Assembly (NCBI RefSeq): GCF_004634195.1
Contig: NZ_SKBP01000005.1
Location: 1-64,000, forward strand
Source: Flavobacterium salilacus subsp. salilacus
Lineage (GTDB): Bacteria; Bacteroidota; Bacteroidia; Flavobacteriales; Flavobacteriaceae
Direction of reading: 5' to 3'
DNA: 64,000 nt
Below are positions 36,709 to 46,286 of this stretch, one piece after another. Numbering within the stretch: the first letter of the stretch is position 1; each line of letters opens with the position of its first letter. Both the position numbers and the translations under genes were made by a program. A model generated the notes under the pieces. That model was not told the DNA's origin. It worked only from the letters and a program-made list of their open reading frames with translations, and made no database searches.

Positions 36709-38640
36709 TTATTTCTCTCTTATCCAGGAGTTATCAGTCATATCAATATCCGGCAGAAAACGTTGTGGGTCTATATCTATCGATTGTACTTTTTTAGGAG
36801 AATCTATAATATAATCCCAGTAGTTTTGGCGTTGCCATACTTCTACAGGCAAAGTTTTTGTTTCTGACGAATTATCTTCATATACTATTTTGAAGGTTAC
36901 GGGCATGGGGATATCACCTTTGTTGACAAAGTTAACTGTGGTATAACCTGAGTTATCAGTTACTTTATTTATACCAATATTTATGTTGCCCGTACCTGTA
37001 AACCAGCCTCTCCAAAACCAGTTCAGGTTTTCGCCTGCTACATTTTCCATACAGTTAAAAAAGTCCGATGGTTGCGGGTGTTTGTATGCCCATGCTTTTA
37101 TGTAGGCTCTAAAAGCATTATCAAAACGATCATGTCCCAGTATATATTCGCGGAGTAGTATCATTCCTGTTGCAGGTTTGTAATATGCTGTAAAAGCAAG
37201 GTTCATACTCTTAGCAACATCAGGATAAGTATCTATGCTCTCTCTGTTGCGCCATTTAAACCACATAACACGGTTAAGGCTTTTTGCTACATCCGATGTA
37301 TATTCGCCATTATTAAAAGCAACGGTGCTGTAGTAATTAATAAATGTATTAAAACCTTCGTCCATCCAGGCATAACGGCGTTCGTTAGAGCCTACTATCA
37401 TTGGAAACCAGTTGTGCCCAAACTCATGATCGGTAACATCCCAAAGGTCAGCACCCACGCTGCGCGAACCACAAAAAGAAACTCCGGGATATTCCATACC
37501 GCCAACATTTGACGCTACATTAACCGCAGCAGGGTAAGGATATTCAAACCACATGTTGGAGTAATGTTCTATAGAGGCTTTAGTATATTCAGTAGAGCGA
37601 CCCCAAGCCTCGTTTCCGTCAGCTTCTATAGGGTAAACCGATTGTGCCATTGCTTTTTTACCGTTGGGCAGGTTAATGCGTGCTGCATCCCAAATAAAGG
37701 CTTTTGATGATGCAAATGCCACATCACGGGTATTATTCATTTTAAAATGCCATGTTACTTTTCCGCTTTGCGCCGGTCGGGTAAGTTTAGTGTTGCCTAC
37801 TTCTTCGGGTGCTATCAGGTAAACCGTTTTATCGCTTTGGGCTACTTTATCCCAGCGTTTTTGTAATTCTTTAGAGAGTACTTCTTTAGCATTCACCAAT
37901 TCGCCTGAACCTACTACAATATGGTCATAAGGCACCGTTATTTTGTAGTCAAAATTACCATATTCAAGGTAAAATTCGCCCGCGCCCAAATACGGTTCAG
38001 TATTCCAGCCTACCACATCATCAAAAACAGCTACACGCGGATACCATTGTGCCATAGAATATATAGTACCTTTTTTAGTATCAAGCTGACCCATCCTGTC
38101 CATACCTTCGGCAGGTATTTTAAATTCAAAATTCATAGAAACTGTAGCTTTCTTTTTCGATTTTAATGGCTCATTAAAGAAAACCTGCATACGGGTATCG
38201 GATATTAAATGTTTTGATGAAGCATCGCCACTTGTTTTAGCCGAAAGGTTAGTAATGGTTATACCACCGTTGGTATCGCCATCGTAGCGGTTGCCTCCCA
38301 TAGGGGTGGTAAGCGTTCCGCGCGAATCTTCGGTAAAGCGGTTTTGCTCTACATACATCCAAATGAAGTTAAGGTCTTCGGGGCTGTTGTTGTAGTACGT
38401 CATAGTCAGCTTACCTTTCAAGGTATTGTTTTTATCGTCAAGCTCCGCTTCAATAGCATAATCGGCATTATTTTGCCAATATTGCGGTCCGGGTACTCCT
38501 GATGCCGAACGATATACATTGCCCCGCCTGTAGCCTATATCGTCAAATTTAGATTGATTATTGGGTACAACCTCCTGGGCAAAGCTTATATAGCCTAAAA
38601 GGCTAAAAAGGAATACTACTTTTAATTTTTGTAATCTCAT
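36709..38640 (-). CDS. M1-family zinc metallopeptidase
   Basis: 643 residues with a signal peptide (VVFLFSLLGYISFAQ). The zinc site HEFGH is at 405-409 and is followed by the DEGFN glutamate ligand. The exopeptidase-type substrate motif is GGMEYPGV. It has an N-terminal beta saddle and a C-terminal beta segment. It is exported, probably periplasmic or outer-membrane, and likely cleaves N-terminal residues of peptides. Its start lies 9 bp after the stop of the secreted protein gene at 38650, so they share a transcript. Confidence 0.92.
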   Translation of the reverse strand: MRLQKLKVVFLFSLLGYISFAQEVVPNNQSKFDDIGYRRGNVYRSASGVPGPQYWQNNADYAIEAELDDKNNTLKGKLTMTYYNNSPEDLNFIWMYVEQNRFTEDSRGTLTTPMGGNRYDGDTNGGITITNLSAKTSGDASSKHLISDTRMQVFFNEPLKSKKKATVSMNFEFKIPAEGMDRMGQLDTKKGTIYSMAQWYPRVAVFDDVVGWNTEPYLGAGEFYLEYGNFDYKITVPYDHIVVGSGELVNAKEVLSKELQKRWDKVAQSDKTVYLIAPEEVGNTKLTRPAQSGKVTWHFKMNNTRDVAFASSKAFIWDAARINLPNGKKAMAQSVYPIEADGNEAWGRSTEYTKASIEHYSNMWFEYPYPAAVNVASNVGGMEYPGVSFCGSRSVGADLWDVTDHEFGHNWFPMIVGSNERRYAWMDEGFNTFINYYSTVAFNNGEYTSDVAKSLNRVMWFKWRNRESIDTYPDVAKSMNLAFTAYYKPATGMILLREYILGHDRFDNAFRAYIKAWAYKHPQPSDFFNCMENVAGENLNWFWRGWFTGTGNINIGINKVTDNSGYTTVNFVNKGDIPMPVTFKIVYEDNSSETKTLPVEVWQRQNYWDYIIDSPKKVQSIDIDPQRFLPDIDMTDNSWIREK

Positions 38641-38649
38641 TGGTCATTA

Positions 38650-39246
38650 TTATTTGTCCGAAAGGCATTCGGTAATCGTTTTTACCCTGTATGCCTCTCC
38701 TGTATTAAAAATGGTTTCTACTGTATTGGTAACGGATGTTTCGCTACTGTTTATTGCATAGGATATGGAAATACTTTTTATCATTTTTTCACCTAGTTTT
38801 TCCAGTTCCTTTTTGTTTCCCATTACATCGCTTAAAAAACAGGAAAAGTTGCCACTGCAATTATCTTCGCCCATGTTTTGTAATTCTATTTTCCTGCCGT
38901 CGGTAAAGGTTATATTAGCTTTTGTTTCTTTGTTTACACACCATATATCTTTATCCAGTATGGTAATATTCATGACTATGGATTGTGATGTTTTCAGCAA
39001 CATAATTTCCAGTCCGGTTTTACCTTCTTCGCCTGTAACCTTAATGGTGTTATTGGCATATATAACGCTCTTACCGTTGGTATATGTCTTAGTGTGGGTA
39101 AAAAAGTTACAAAGACTGTCAGCATAAATCCAGGTTCCGTTTTTGTTGAGTATAACCTCTCTGCCGTCTTTGGTTTTGGCTTCTATCTGGCAATTTGCCG
39201 TTGCTGTGGTGAATAAGGATATAAGTAAATAAATGAAAAATCTCAT
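38650..39246 (-). CDS. Small secreted protein of unknown function
   Basis: About 198 residues from the ATG at 39246, whose product starts MRFFIYLLISLFTTATANCQ, a signal peptide. An in-frame ATG at 39294 would put 16 non-signal residues in front and lies upstream of the promoter box at 39265, so it is not used. The mature part opens with TKDGREVILNKNGTWIY, a motif seen in several short secreted flavobacterial proteins. Five cysteines remain in the mature protein. Function unknown. Co-transcribed with the M1 peptidase. Confidence 0.75.
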   Translation of the reverse strand: MRFFIYLLISLFTTATANCQIEAKTKDGREVILNKNGTWIYADSLCNFFTHTKTYTNGKSVIYANNTIKVTGEEGKTGLEIMLLKTSQSIVMNITILDKDIWCVNKETKANITFTDGRKIELQNMGEDNCSGNFSCFLSDVMGNKKELEKLGEKMIKSISISYAINSSETSVTNTVETIFNTGEAYRVKTITECLSDK

Positions 39247-39264
39247 TTCCTGAAAATTAAAATT

Positions 39265-39272
39265 CAAATATA
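39265..39272 (-). promoter_or_regulatory. Candidate -7 box (TATATTTG)
   Basis: A perfect TAnnTTTG match on the minus strand, 19 bp upstream of the ATG at 39246. It fixes the start choice of that gene. Confidence 0.5.
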
Positions 39273-39418
39273 TGTTACAATATCGGATATTCATAAAAAA
39301 GAAAAATTATCAACTGTTTTTTCGGTACAATTTCCTTTACAGTTGTACAAACATACTTTAACAACTGTAATAGTCAATTTTTAAGTCGCTTGATAGTCCA
39401 TAAAAATGAAGTTTTGAG

Positions 39419-39426
39419 TACTTTTG
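39419..39426 (+). promoter_or_regulatory. Candidate -7 box (TACTTTTG)
   Basis: A perfect TAnnTTTG match 32 bp ahead of ccsBA. A TTG at 39390 is 26 bp away, longer than usual. Confidence 0.45.
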
Positions 39427-39458
39427 CAGGAATTTATAACTATCGATCCTAATTACTC

Positions 39459-42400
39459 ATGGATAAAATAATATCTTTCTTTTCTTCTACACGTTTAATG
39501 GCTACCCTTTTTATTGTTTTTGCAGTGGCAATGGGTATAGGTACGTTTATAGAAGATGCTTATAATACTGATACAGCCCGAATATTTATTTATAATGCCT
39601 GGTGGTTCGAGGCTATTATGCTGCTATTTGTCATTAACTTTATCGGTAATATGAAGCGTTACCAACTCCATAAAAGAGAAAAGTGGGCTACGTTGTTACT
39701 GCACCTTTCGTTTATACTTATTATTACAGGAGCATTTATAACCCGCTATATTAGTTTTGAAGGTATGATGCCCATTAGGGAAGGAGCTACCGAGAATGTT
39801 TTTTACTCTGACAGAACCTACCTTACTGTATTTGTAGATGGGGAGTATGAGGGCGAAATGCGCCGTAAGACTTTTGAAAAGCGATTATTACTTTCTCCTG
39901 TTGCTGATAACGATTTTACTGTAGCTGATGAGTTTAGCGGTACCCCGTTTGAAATAGAATATAAAGACTTTAAACTGGGAGCAAAAGAAGTAGTTAAAGA
40001 AGATGCCACAGGGAAATTTTACTTAAAATTGGTAGAGGCAGGCGATGGCGGCAGGCACGAACATTACCTTAAAGAAGGAGAGGTACAAAACATACACAAC
40101 TTGCTATATGCGCTTAATAAACCTACAGAAGGCGCTATAAATATTACTACCGATGGCGAACAATATACCATAAGTGCTCCTTTTGAAGGTGACTTTATGC
40201 GAATGGCAGACCAATTTACAGGACAGGTTGTAAAAGATTCCGTACAACCGTTAATGATGCGTTCGTTGTATAATTTGGGAGGTTCACGCTTTGTATTTCC
40301 GGAACCGGCTATAAAAGGTAAAATAGTATATGAGTCTAACAACGATTATAAAACTAAGGAAGACGGGGCTTTAACTGTTACAGTAAAAGCAGAAGGTCAG
40401 GAAAAAGAAGTTACCCTATTGGGGAATAAAGGAAAAATGGGCGTGCCACAATCCTTTAAAATGGGGAATTTGGAATATACCCTTATGTATGGCAGCAAAA
40501 TACACGAACTGCCTTTTGCTATAAAACTGAATGATTTTATTGCTAAAAAATATCCGGGTACAGAGTCGAGTTATGCTTCTTTCGAGAGTAAAACTACCGT
40601 TATAGACAATGCAGATAATAAGACTTTTGATGCTCATATTTATATGAACCATGTATTGGACTATAAAGGCTATCGTTTTTTTCAATCCTCTTTTGATCCT
40701 GATGAGTTAGGTACTGTACTTTCTGTAAATCACGATTTTTGGGGTACATGGATTACCTATATCGGTTATTTCCTTTTATACTTTGGTTTAATGGCAATAT
40801 TATTTGATAAAAACACCCGCTTTAATGACCTGAAAAAGAAATTAGACAAGGTTAAAGAGAAAAAAAATGCACTTACAGCTAAAAAAGCTACGCTTACAGC
40901 GATATTATTTTTCTTGGGGTTTACAGGTTATTCACAAGATCATATTCACACGCAACCATCAATAAAACAACTGGATTCGCTTATACAAAAGTATAAAGTG
41001 AGTGAGAAACATGCTGCTAAATTTGGTCGTGTTATTATTCAGGATGCAGGCGGTAGAATGAAGCCTGTTAATACCTTTTCGTCAGAATTGTTGCGTAAAG
41101 TAAGTAAAAGTGATACGTATAAAGATATGAATGCCGACCAGGTATTCCTTTCTATGGCTATGTTTGACCAAGCATGGTACAATGTGCCTATTATTTACCT
41201 GAAGCGTGGTAACGACAGTCTTCGTGCTGTTGCAGGTGTAGATAAAGCTGCTAAATATGCCGCATTAGCTGATTTTTTTGATGCTCAGGGCAATTACAAA
41301 CTATCAGCAATTCTGGATAAGGCATACCGTGAGCCGGTTCCTAACCAGTTCCAAAAAGATTTTATGGATATCGACAGAAAAGTAAACCTTTTATATTCAG
41401 CAATAACGGGACAAATATTAAAAATTTTCCCTGTGCCAAATGATAAAAATAATAAATGGGTTTCATATCTTGAAATAAACGAGCCTACCGGAACAGCACT
41501 CGATACGATCAAAAATGTTCTGCCTGTTTATTTACAATCGCTTACAAAAGCAACAGCGGATAATGACTATAAATTTTCTGACAGTTTGTTGGAAGGACTT
41601 AAGAATTATCAGCATAAATACGGGGCAGATGTATTAAAAGATAGGATATACTTGATAAAAATATTTTCATGGGAATATGAAATTAGATTTAAATTTGATA
41701 ATATAGTTGAAGCAGAGATATTATATAACAAATACGATATCTTCAAAAAGCTGTTTTCGTGGTATATGTATGCAGGGCTGTTGATGTTCTTTTTTGTGAT
41801 AGTAAAAATATTTAATACCAAAAAATGGGTAAATACAGGCGTAAAAACCTTCCATATTATAATCGGAATTTTATTTGTGCTCCATACATTAGGGCTTGCT
41901 GCACGCTGGTATATTTCAGGTCATGCGCCCTGGAGTAATGCTTATGAATCAGTTATTTATGTAGGTTGGGCAACTATGTTTTTCGGTCTTGCCTTTGGTC
42001 GAAAATCAGAGCTTACCGTAGCTGCTACGGCATTTGTTGCTGCGATGGTACTCATGGTAGCACACTGGAACTGGACTGATCCTGAGATTGGGAACCTTGT
42101 TCCGGTATTGAATTCGTATTGGTTAATGATACACGTTGCCGTAATTGTAGGCAGTTACGGTCCGTTTACCTTAGGTATGATACTCGGTTTAGTAGCTTTA
42201 ATACTGATGTTGTTTACCAACGAAAAGAACAAGCAAATAATGGACTTAAATATAAAAGAGCTTACCTATATCAACGAAATGGCACTAACGGTAGGGCTTG
42301 TAATGCTTACCATAGGTAACTTTCTTGGCGGGCAATGGGCTAACGAGAGTTGGGGTCGTTACTGGGGTTGGGATCCGAAAGAAACCTGGGCATTAGTGAG

Positions 42401-42659
42401 CATCATGGTATATGCTTTTGTAATACACATGCGTTTTGTACCCAAATTGCGCGGTACATGGGTATATAACTTTTTTAGTGTGTTGGCATTTGCTTCTATA
42501 TTGATGACTTATTTTGGAGTAAACTTTTACCTTACGGGGTTGCACTCGTATGCCAGTGGAGAGGTAAGAACACCCATGTACTTTTTCTGGATGGCACTGG
42601 TTGTGTTTATACTGGGGCTATTCTCGTTTATACAATACAGGAAACATTTGAAAAAATAA
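39459..42659 (+). CDS. ccsBA: Fused cytochrome c biogenesis protein CcsBA (ResB-CcsA)
   Basis: 1066 residues, the fused system II cytochrome c synthetase of Bacteroidota and epsilon-proteobacteria. The N-terminal ResB/CcsB part spans about 1-470 and includes a large periplasmic loop. A second periplasmic domain follows (about 490-770), then the CcsA part with HAPWSNAYESVIYVGWA and the heme-handling WWD motif WGRYWGWDPKETWAL (near 970). The protein exports heme and attaches it to CXXCH apocytochromes. It is monocistronic; cytochrome genes are not nearby. Confidence 0.96.
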   Translation: MDKIISFFSSTRLMATLFIVFAVAMGIGTFIEDAYNTDTARIFIYNAWWFEAIMLLFVINFIGNMKRYQLHKREKWATLLLHLSFILIITGAFITRYISFEGMMPIREGATENVFYSDRTYLTVFVDGEYEGEMRRKTFEKRLLLSPVADNDFTVADEFSGTPFEIEYKDFKLGAKEVVKEDATGKFYLKLVEAGDGGRHEHYLKEGEVQNIHNLLYALNKPTEGAINITTDGEQYTISAPFEGDFMRMADQFTGQVVKDSVQPLMMRSLYNLGGSRFVFPEPAIKGKIVYESNNDYKTKEDGALTVTVKAEGQEKEVTLLGNKGKMGVPQSFKMGNLEYTLMYGSKIHELPFAIKLNDFIAKKYPGTESSYASFESKTTVIDNADNKTFDAHIYMNHVLDYKGYRFFQSSFDPDELGTVLSVNHDFWGTWITYIGYFLLYFGLMAILFDKNTRFNDLKKKLDKVKEKKNALTAKKATLTAILFFLGFTGYSQDHIHTQPSIKQLDSLIQKYKVSEKHAAKFGRVIIQDAGGRMKPVNTFSSELLRKVSKSDTYKDMNADQVFLSMAMFDQAWYNVPIIYLKRGNDSLRAVAGVDKAAKYAALADFFDAQGNYKLSAILDKAYREPVPNQFQKDFMDIDRKVNLLYSAITGQILKIFPVPNDKNNKWVSYLEINEPTGTALDTIKNVLPVYLQSLTKATADNDYKFSDSLLEGLKNYQHKYGADVLKDRIYLIKIFSWEYEIRFKFDNIVEAEILYNKYDIFKKLFSWYMYAGLLMFFFVIVKIFNTKKWVNTGVKTFHIIIGILFVLHTLGLAARWYISGHAPWSNAYESVIYVGWATMFFGLAFGRKSELTVAATAFVAAMVLMVAHWNWTDPEIGNLVPVLNSYWLMIHVAVIVGSYGPFTLGMILGLVALILMLFTNEKNKQIMDLNIKELTYINEMALTVGLVMLTIGNFLGGQWANESWGRYWGWDPKETWALVSIMVYAFVIHMRFVPKLRGTWVYNFFSVLAFASILMTYFGVNFYLTGLHSYASGEVRTPMYFFWMALVVFILGLFSFIQYRKHLKK

Positions 42660-42666
42660 TACTATA

Positions 42667-42685
42667 GCCTTGCATTTTGTGAGGC
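42667..42685. terminator. Probable weak bidirectional terminator
   Basis: GCCTTGC / GTGAGGC stem (two G-T pairs) followed by TTATTTTTTC on the + strand, between the ends of ccsBA (+) and the K+ channel gene (-). Confidence 0.4.
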
Positions 42686-43000
42686 TTATTTTTTCTTTTT
42701 CGATTCTCTCGATTCGTTATAATGATTTTTTAATGTATTAATAAAGGTAAGTATAACGCCTATACCCATCACAATATATAAAACGGTAAAAAGCTTACCG
42801 GCATCAGTTTGAGGAGCAAAATCGCCAAAGCCTATGGTGGTAAGTGTAACCACCGAAAAGTAAAGCGAATCAATAAAGCCCCAACCCTCTATAAAATGGT
42901 AGGCTATGGTACCTATAAACAATACAATAGCAGTAGTGTAGAGCAAGTCACGATACTCTTTATTTCTCAAGAAAGTAAGTATAGTTTTAAAAAATAACAT
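42686..43000 (-). CDS. Two-helix potassium channel protein
   Basis: 104 residues with two membrane helices around a pore loop carrying the K+ selectivity filter TIGFGD (55-60). There is no RCK/TrkA_N regulatory domain, so it is a minimal KcsA-like channel (ion_trans_2 family). It may work as a tetramer, as known channels of this fold do. Confidence 0.9.
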   Translation of the reverse strand: MLFFKTILTFLRNKEYRDLLYTTAIVLFIGTIAYHFIEGWGFIDSLYFSVVTLTTIGFGDFAPQTDAGKLFTVLYIVMGIGVILTFINTLKNHYNESRESKKKK

Positions 43001-43089
43001 AGTAAAAACGTGATATTGATAAAGGTTAAATATAAGCTAAATATAAAGGCTTTCGGAAATAATATGTAAATTTATCACAAAATAACAAG

Positions 43090-43689
43090 ATGAAAAAAAT
43101 ACTGTTTCTTATATCAGGTTTGGCACTTTTAGCAAGCTGCCAGGACAAGCAAAAAAATGAAGAGGCTAACAATACTGTTACCGAAACCGAAACTACCCAA
43201 CCTATGGCAAAACCAACTGTATATCAATTTAAAGTAAAAGACCTTTCCGGTAAAGATTTTGACTTTGCTGCCCTGAAAGGTAAAAAAATAATGATTGTAA
43301 ATACTGCTTCAAAATGCGGGCTTACGCCACAGTACGAAGGCTTAGAAGCGATATACAAACAATATAAAGATAATGGTTTTGTAATTGTAGGTTTCCCTGC
43401 CAACAACTTTGCAGAGCAGGAGCCGGGTACTAATGAGGAAATAGCTGCTTTTTGCGAGAAAAATTATGGTGTAACTTTCCCAATGATGGACAAAATATCG
43501 GTAAAAGGAGATGATATGGCACCGATATACCAGTTTTTGACACAAAAAGATAAAAACGGTTTGCAGGATAGCGAGGTAGAGTGGAATTTTCAGAAATACC
43601 TGATAAATGAGAACGGTGAATTGACAAAAGTGATAAGCCCTAAAACATTACCTACTGACCCTGAAATTGTAAGCTGGATTAATGAATAA
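43090..43689 (+). CDS. Glutathione-peroxidase-family thiol peroxidase, lipoprotein
   Basis: 199 residues. Signal sequence with lipobox LLASC (C17), an acidic/Thr-rich linker, then a GPx domain: NTASKCGLTPQYEGL with catalytic C76, GFPANNFAEQEPG (glutamine), and VEWNFQKYL (tryptophan). Cysteine replaces selenocysteine, as in thioredoxin-dependent bacterial GPx enzymes. Probably reduces peroxides at the membrane, using a thioredoxin-like partner. menD follows after 35 bp on the same strand, but the link is likely only positional. Confidence 0.92.
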   Translation: MKKILFLISGLALLASCQDKQKNEEANNTVTETETTQPMAKPTVYQFKVKDLSGKDFDFAALKGKKIMIVNTASKCGLTPQYEGLEAIYKQYKDNGFVIVGFPANNFAEQEPGTNEEIAAFCEKNYGVTFPMMDKISVKGDDMAPIYQFLTQKDKNGLQDSEVEWNFQKYLINENGELTKVISPKTLPTDPEIVSWINE

Positions 43690-43724
43690 ATAGTTAACCC
43701 TTCCGGGTTTTTGGGACACTTAGT

Positions 43725-45383
43725 ATGATTTACCCTAAAATACCTTTGGCGCAAAGCATTATCGAAATTTGCTTAGCTAAAGGAGTCACTACCATAGTAA
43801 TATCGCCGGGTTCGCGCAATGCGCCCCTCACTATTGGCTTTGCCAACAATCCCGCTTTTACGTGCTACAGTATAGCTGACGAGCGTTGTGCCGCCTTTTT
43901 TGCCTTGGGTATGGCGCAGCAGCTCAAAAAGCCTGTTGCAGTAGTCTGTACATCAGGTTCGGCATTACTTAACTATTATCCTGCTGTAGCGGAGGCTTTT
44001 TACAGCCAGATACCACTTATTGTAATTTCTGCTGACCGACCGCATGATAAAATAGATATTGGCGATGGGCAAACCATCCGTCAGGAAAATGTATATGCCA
44101 ACCATATACTGTATAGTGCCAATCTTACCGAAGAAACTTCGTCTGAGAATGACAAAAAAATAAGCGAGGCTATTATAGCCTCTATTCGCCATAAAGGCCC
44201 CGTACATATTAATGCACCTTTTGAAGAACCATTATATGAAACAGTTGGACAGTTAACGGTACAGCCTGTTATAACTGATGCAATAACTCCGAAAAGACAA
44301 TTTAAAGAAGATTTGGCAACCTCTGTTTTTTTATGGAACAGAGCCAAAAAGAAATTACTACTGGTAGGCGTAAATGACCCTGATACCATTGACGAAGCAA
44401 TTATACAACAACTTGCTGCCGACCCCTCAGTAGTGGTAATGACCGAAACAACATCAAACCTGCACCACGATAGTTTCTTGAATACTATTGATACGATTAT
44501 TACCCCGTTTACGGAAGCAGATTTTGAGGCATACCGCCCCGAAATACTGATTACTTTTGGCGGAATGGTAGTGTCGAAAAGGGTAAAAGCATGGCTGCGT
44601 AAATATAAACCGCAAGAACATTGGCATATCGACAAGCTACGGGCGTATGATACTTTTGGGGCATTGACAAAACATTTGAGGGCGAATCCTAACGAATTGC
44701 TGGATAGGTTATTATCACAAACAGTTACGGTAGAAAGCAATTATAATGCAATAGCACAGGACTTAAAAGCTTTTAGGAAACAGAAGCATGATGATTACCT
44801 GGCAAAAATTCCTTTCTCTGACTTTAAGGCATTTGAAATAACACTATCCGCTTTACCCGATAATTCGCAGTTGCAGGTAAGTAACAGTTCAGCAATACGC
44901 TATGCACAGCTTTTTGATATCAACCCAAGTATAGAGGTGTTTTGCAATCGCGGTACAAGCGGTATCGATGGCAGTACCTCAACAGCCATAGGTGCAGCCG
45001 TAGCAAGTGGTAAACAAACCATAATGCTTACCGGCGATATCAGCTTTTTATACGATAGTAATGCATTGTGGAATAATTACATCCCTCAAAACTTTAAAAT
45101 TATATTGATTAATAATGGTGGCGGCGGTATTTTCAGGATATTACCCGGACATGACGAAACGCCGGTATTCAATACCTATTTTGAGACCAGCCATAACCTT
45201 ACCGCACAGCATCTGGCTAAAATGTATGGGTTTGAGTATCATACCGCAACGGATGAAGCTACATTAAAAAACGCATTGCCACATATAATGCAAACTAACA
45301 ATAAGCCGCAACTACTGGAAGTGTTTACCCCAATGCTGGAAAACGACAGGATATTATTGCAGTATTTTAAGGAGTTGGTATAA
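43725..45383 (+). CDS. menD: SEPHCHC synthase (MenD)
   Basis: 552 residues, the usual length. A thiamine-diphosphate enzyme that joins isochorismate with 2-oxoglutarate in menaquinone synthesis. N-terminal SPGSRNAPLTIGF, the ThDP-binding GDISFLYDSNALWNN stretch and NRGTSGIDGSTSTAIGAA are diagnostic. The isochorismate synthase gene (menF) usually next to it is not on either side here. Confidence 0.96.
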   Translation: MIYPKIPLAQSIIEICLAKGVTTIVISPGSRNAPLTIGFANNPAFTCYSIADERCAAFFALGMAQQLKKPVAVVCTSGSALLNYYPAVAEAFYSQIPLIVISADRPHDKIDIGDGQTIRQENVYANHILYSANLTEETSSENDKKISEAIIASIRHKGPVHINAPFEEPLYETVGQLTVQPVITDAITPKRQFKEDLATSVFLWNRAKKKLLLVGVNDPDTIDEAIIQQLAADPSVVVMTETTSNLHHDSFLNTIDTIITPFTEADFEAYRPEILITFGGMVVSKRVKAWLRKYKPQEHWHIDKLRAYDTFGALTKHLRANPNELLDRLLSQTVTVESNYNAIAQDLKAFRKQKHDDYLAKIPFSDFKAFEITLSALPDNSQLQVSNSSAIRYAQLFDINPSIEVFCNRGTSGIDGSTSTAIGAAVASGKQTIMLTGDISFLYDSNALWNNYIPQNFKIILINNGGGGIFRILPGHDETPVFNTYFETSHNLTAQHLAKMYGFEYHTATDEATLKNALPHIMQTNNKPQLLEVFTPMLENDRILLQYFKELV

Positions 45384-45434
45384 TTTTAATTATGCAAAGC
45401 ATTCTTCGTACCTTTACCACCACAAACGATACCC

Positions 45435-46265
45435 ATGATTGAAATAGGAAAATACAACACACTAAAAATAGCGCGCGATACCCAAGTAGGACTTTACCTT
45501 ACGGATGGTAACGAAGACATACTGTTACCTAATAAATACGTACCCAAAGAATTTGAAATAGGCGATGAGCTTATTGTTTTTGTCTATCTCGATCAGGAAG
45601 AACGCCCTGTTGCCACCACATTAGAACCGTATATTTACCTGAATGAGTTTGCACTGTTGCGTGTAAGCTTCGTCAATAATTTTGGTGCATTCCTTAATAT
45701 TGGCTTGGAAAAAGATTTGTTTGTACCCTTCCGCGAGCAGGCACGCCCTATGGAAGAAGGCAAGCGATATCTTGTGTATATGTATCTTGATGAGAAAACC
45801 AACAGATTAGTAGGTACAAGCAAAATAAACAGATTTCTCAATAATGAGGAATTGACGGTAGAAGAAGGCGAAGAGGTTGATCTTATTATTTCGCACATTA
45901 CCGATATGGGTATTAATGTGATTATTAACGAGCAGCATAAGGGCTTGATGTACAAAGACGAAGTATATGAAGACCTGCGTACGGGCGACCGAATGAAAGG
46001 TTATATAAAACTTATTCGTCCTGATAATAAAATAGATGTGAGCCTGCAAAAACAAGGCTATGAAGGAGTAGAACCCAATGCAGAGAAAATATTGGACGAG
46101 TTACGCGCCAGTCGTGGCTTTCTGCGTCTGAATGATGCCAGCCATCCCGAAGATATCAAGACGGTATTGAAAATGAGTAAGAAAACGTTTAAAAAAGCTA
46201 TTGGAAGCCTGTATAAACAAAAACTCATTGAAATTAAAGAGGATGGGATTTATTTAGTAAAGTAA
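45435..46265 (+). CDS. cvfB: CvfB-like S1 RNA-binding protein
   Basis: 276 residues. Three S1-like beta-barrel segments (about 1-60, 65-130 and 145-205), then a winged-helix end (LRASRGFLRLNDASHPEDIKTVLKMSKKTFKKAIGSL). It matches CvfB/YitL, an RNA-binding protein linked to virulence-factor control in Staphylococcus. Its gene follows menD by 51 bp and it may share the transcript. Targets in this organism are unknown. Confidence 0.9.
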   Translation: MIEIGKYNTLKIARDTQVGLYLTDGNEDILLPNKYVPKEFEIGDELIVFVYLDQEERPVATTLEPYIYLNEFALLRVSFVNNFGAFLNIGLEKDLFVPFREQARPMEEGKRYLVYMYLDEKTNRLVGTSKINRFLNNEELTVEEGEEVDLIISHITDMGINVIINEQHKGLMYKDEVYEDLRTGDRMKGYIKLIRPDNKIDVSLQKQGYEGVEPNAEKILDELRASRGFLRLNDASHPEDIKTVLKMSKKTFKKAIGSLYKQKLIEIKEDGIYLVK

Positions 46266-46286
46266 AATCAAATTTTACTTGATTTT
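46264..46286. terminator. Possible short terminator at convergent gene ends
   Basis: AAAATCAA / TTGATTTT stem spanning the cvfB stop and the end of the serine hydrolase gene. The stem is AT-rich and weak. Confidence 0.35.

Noticed and set aside
39247..39294. Upstream ATG extension of the secreted unknown gene
   Set aside because: It would place 16 residues before the signal peptide and lies upstream of the promoter box at 39265-39272.
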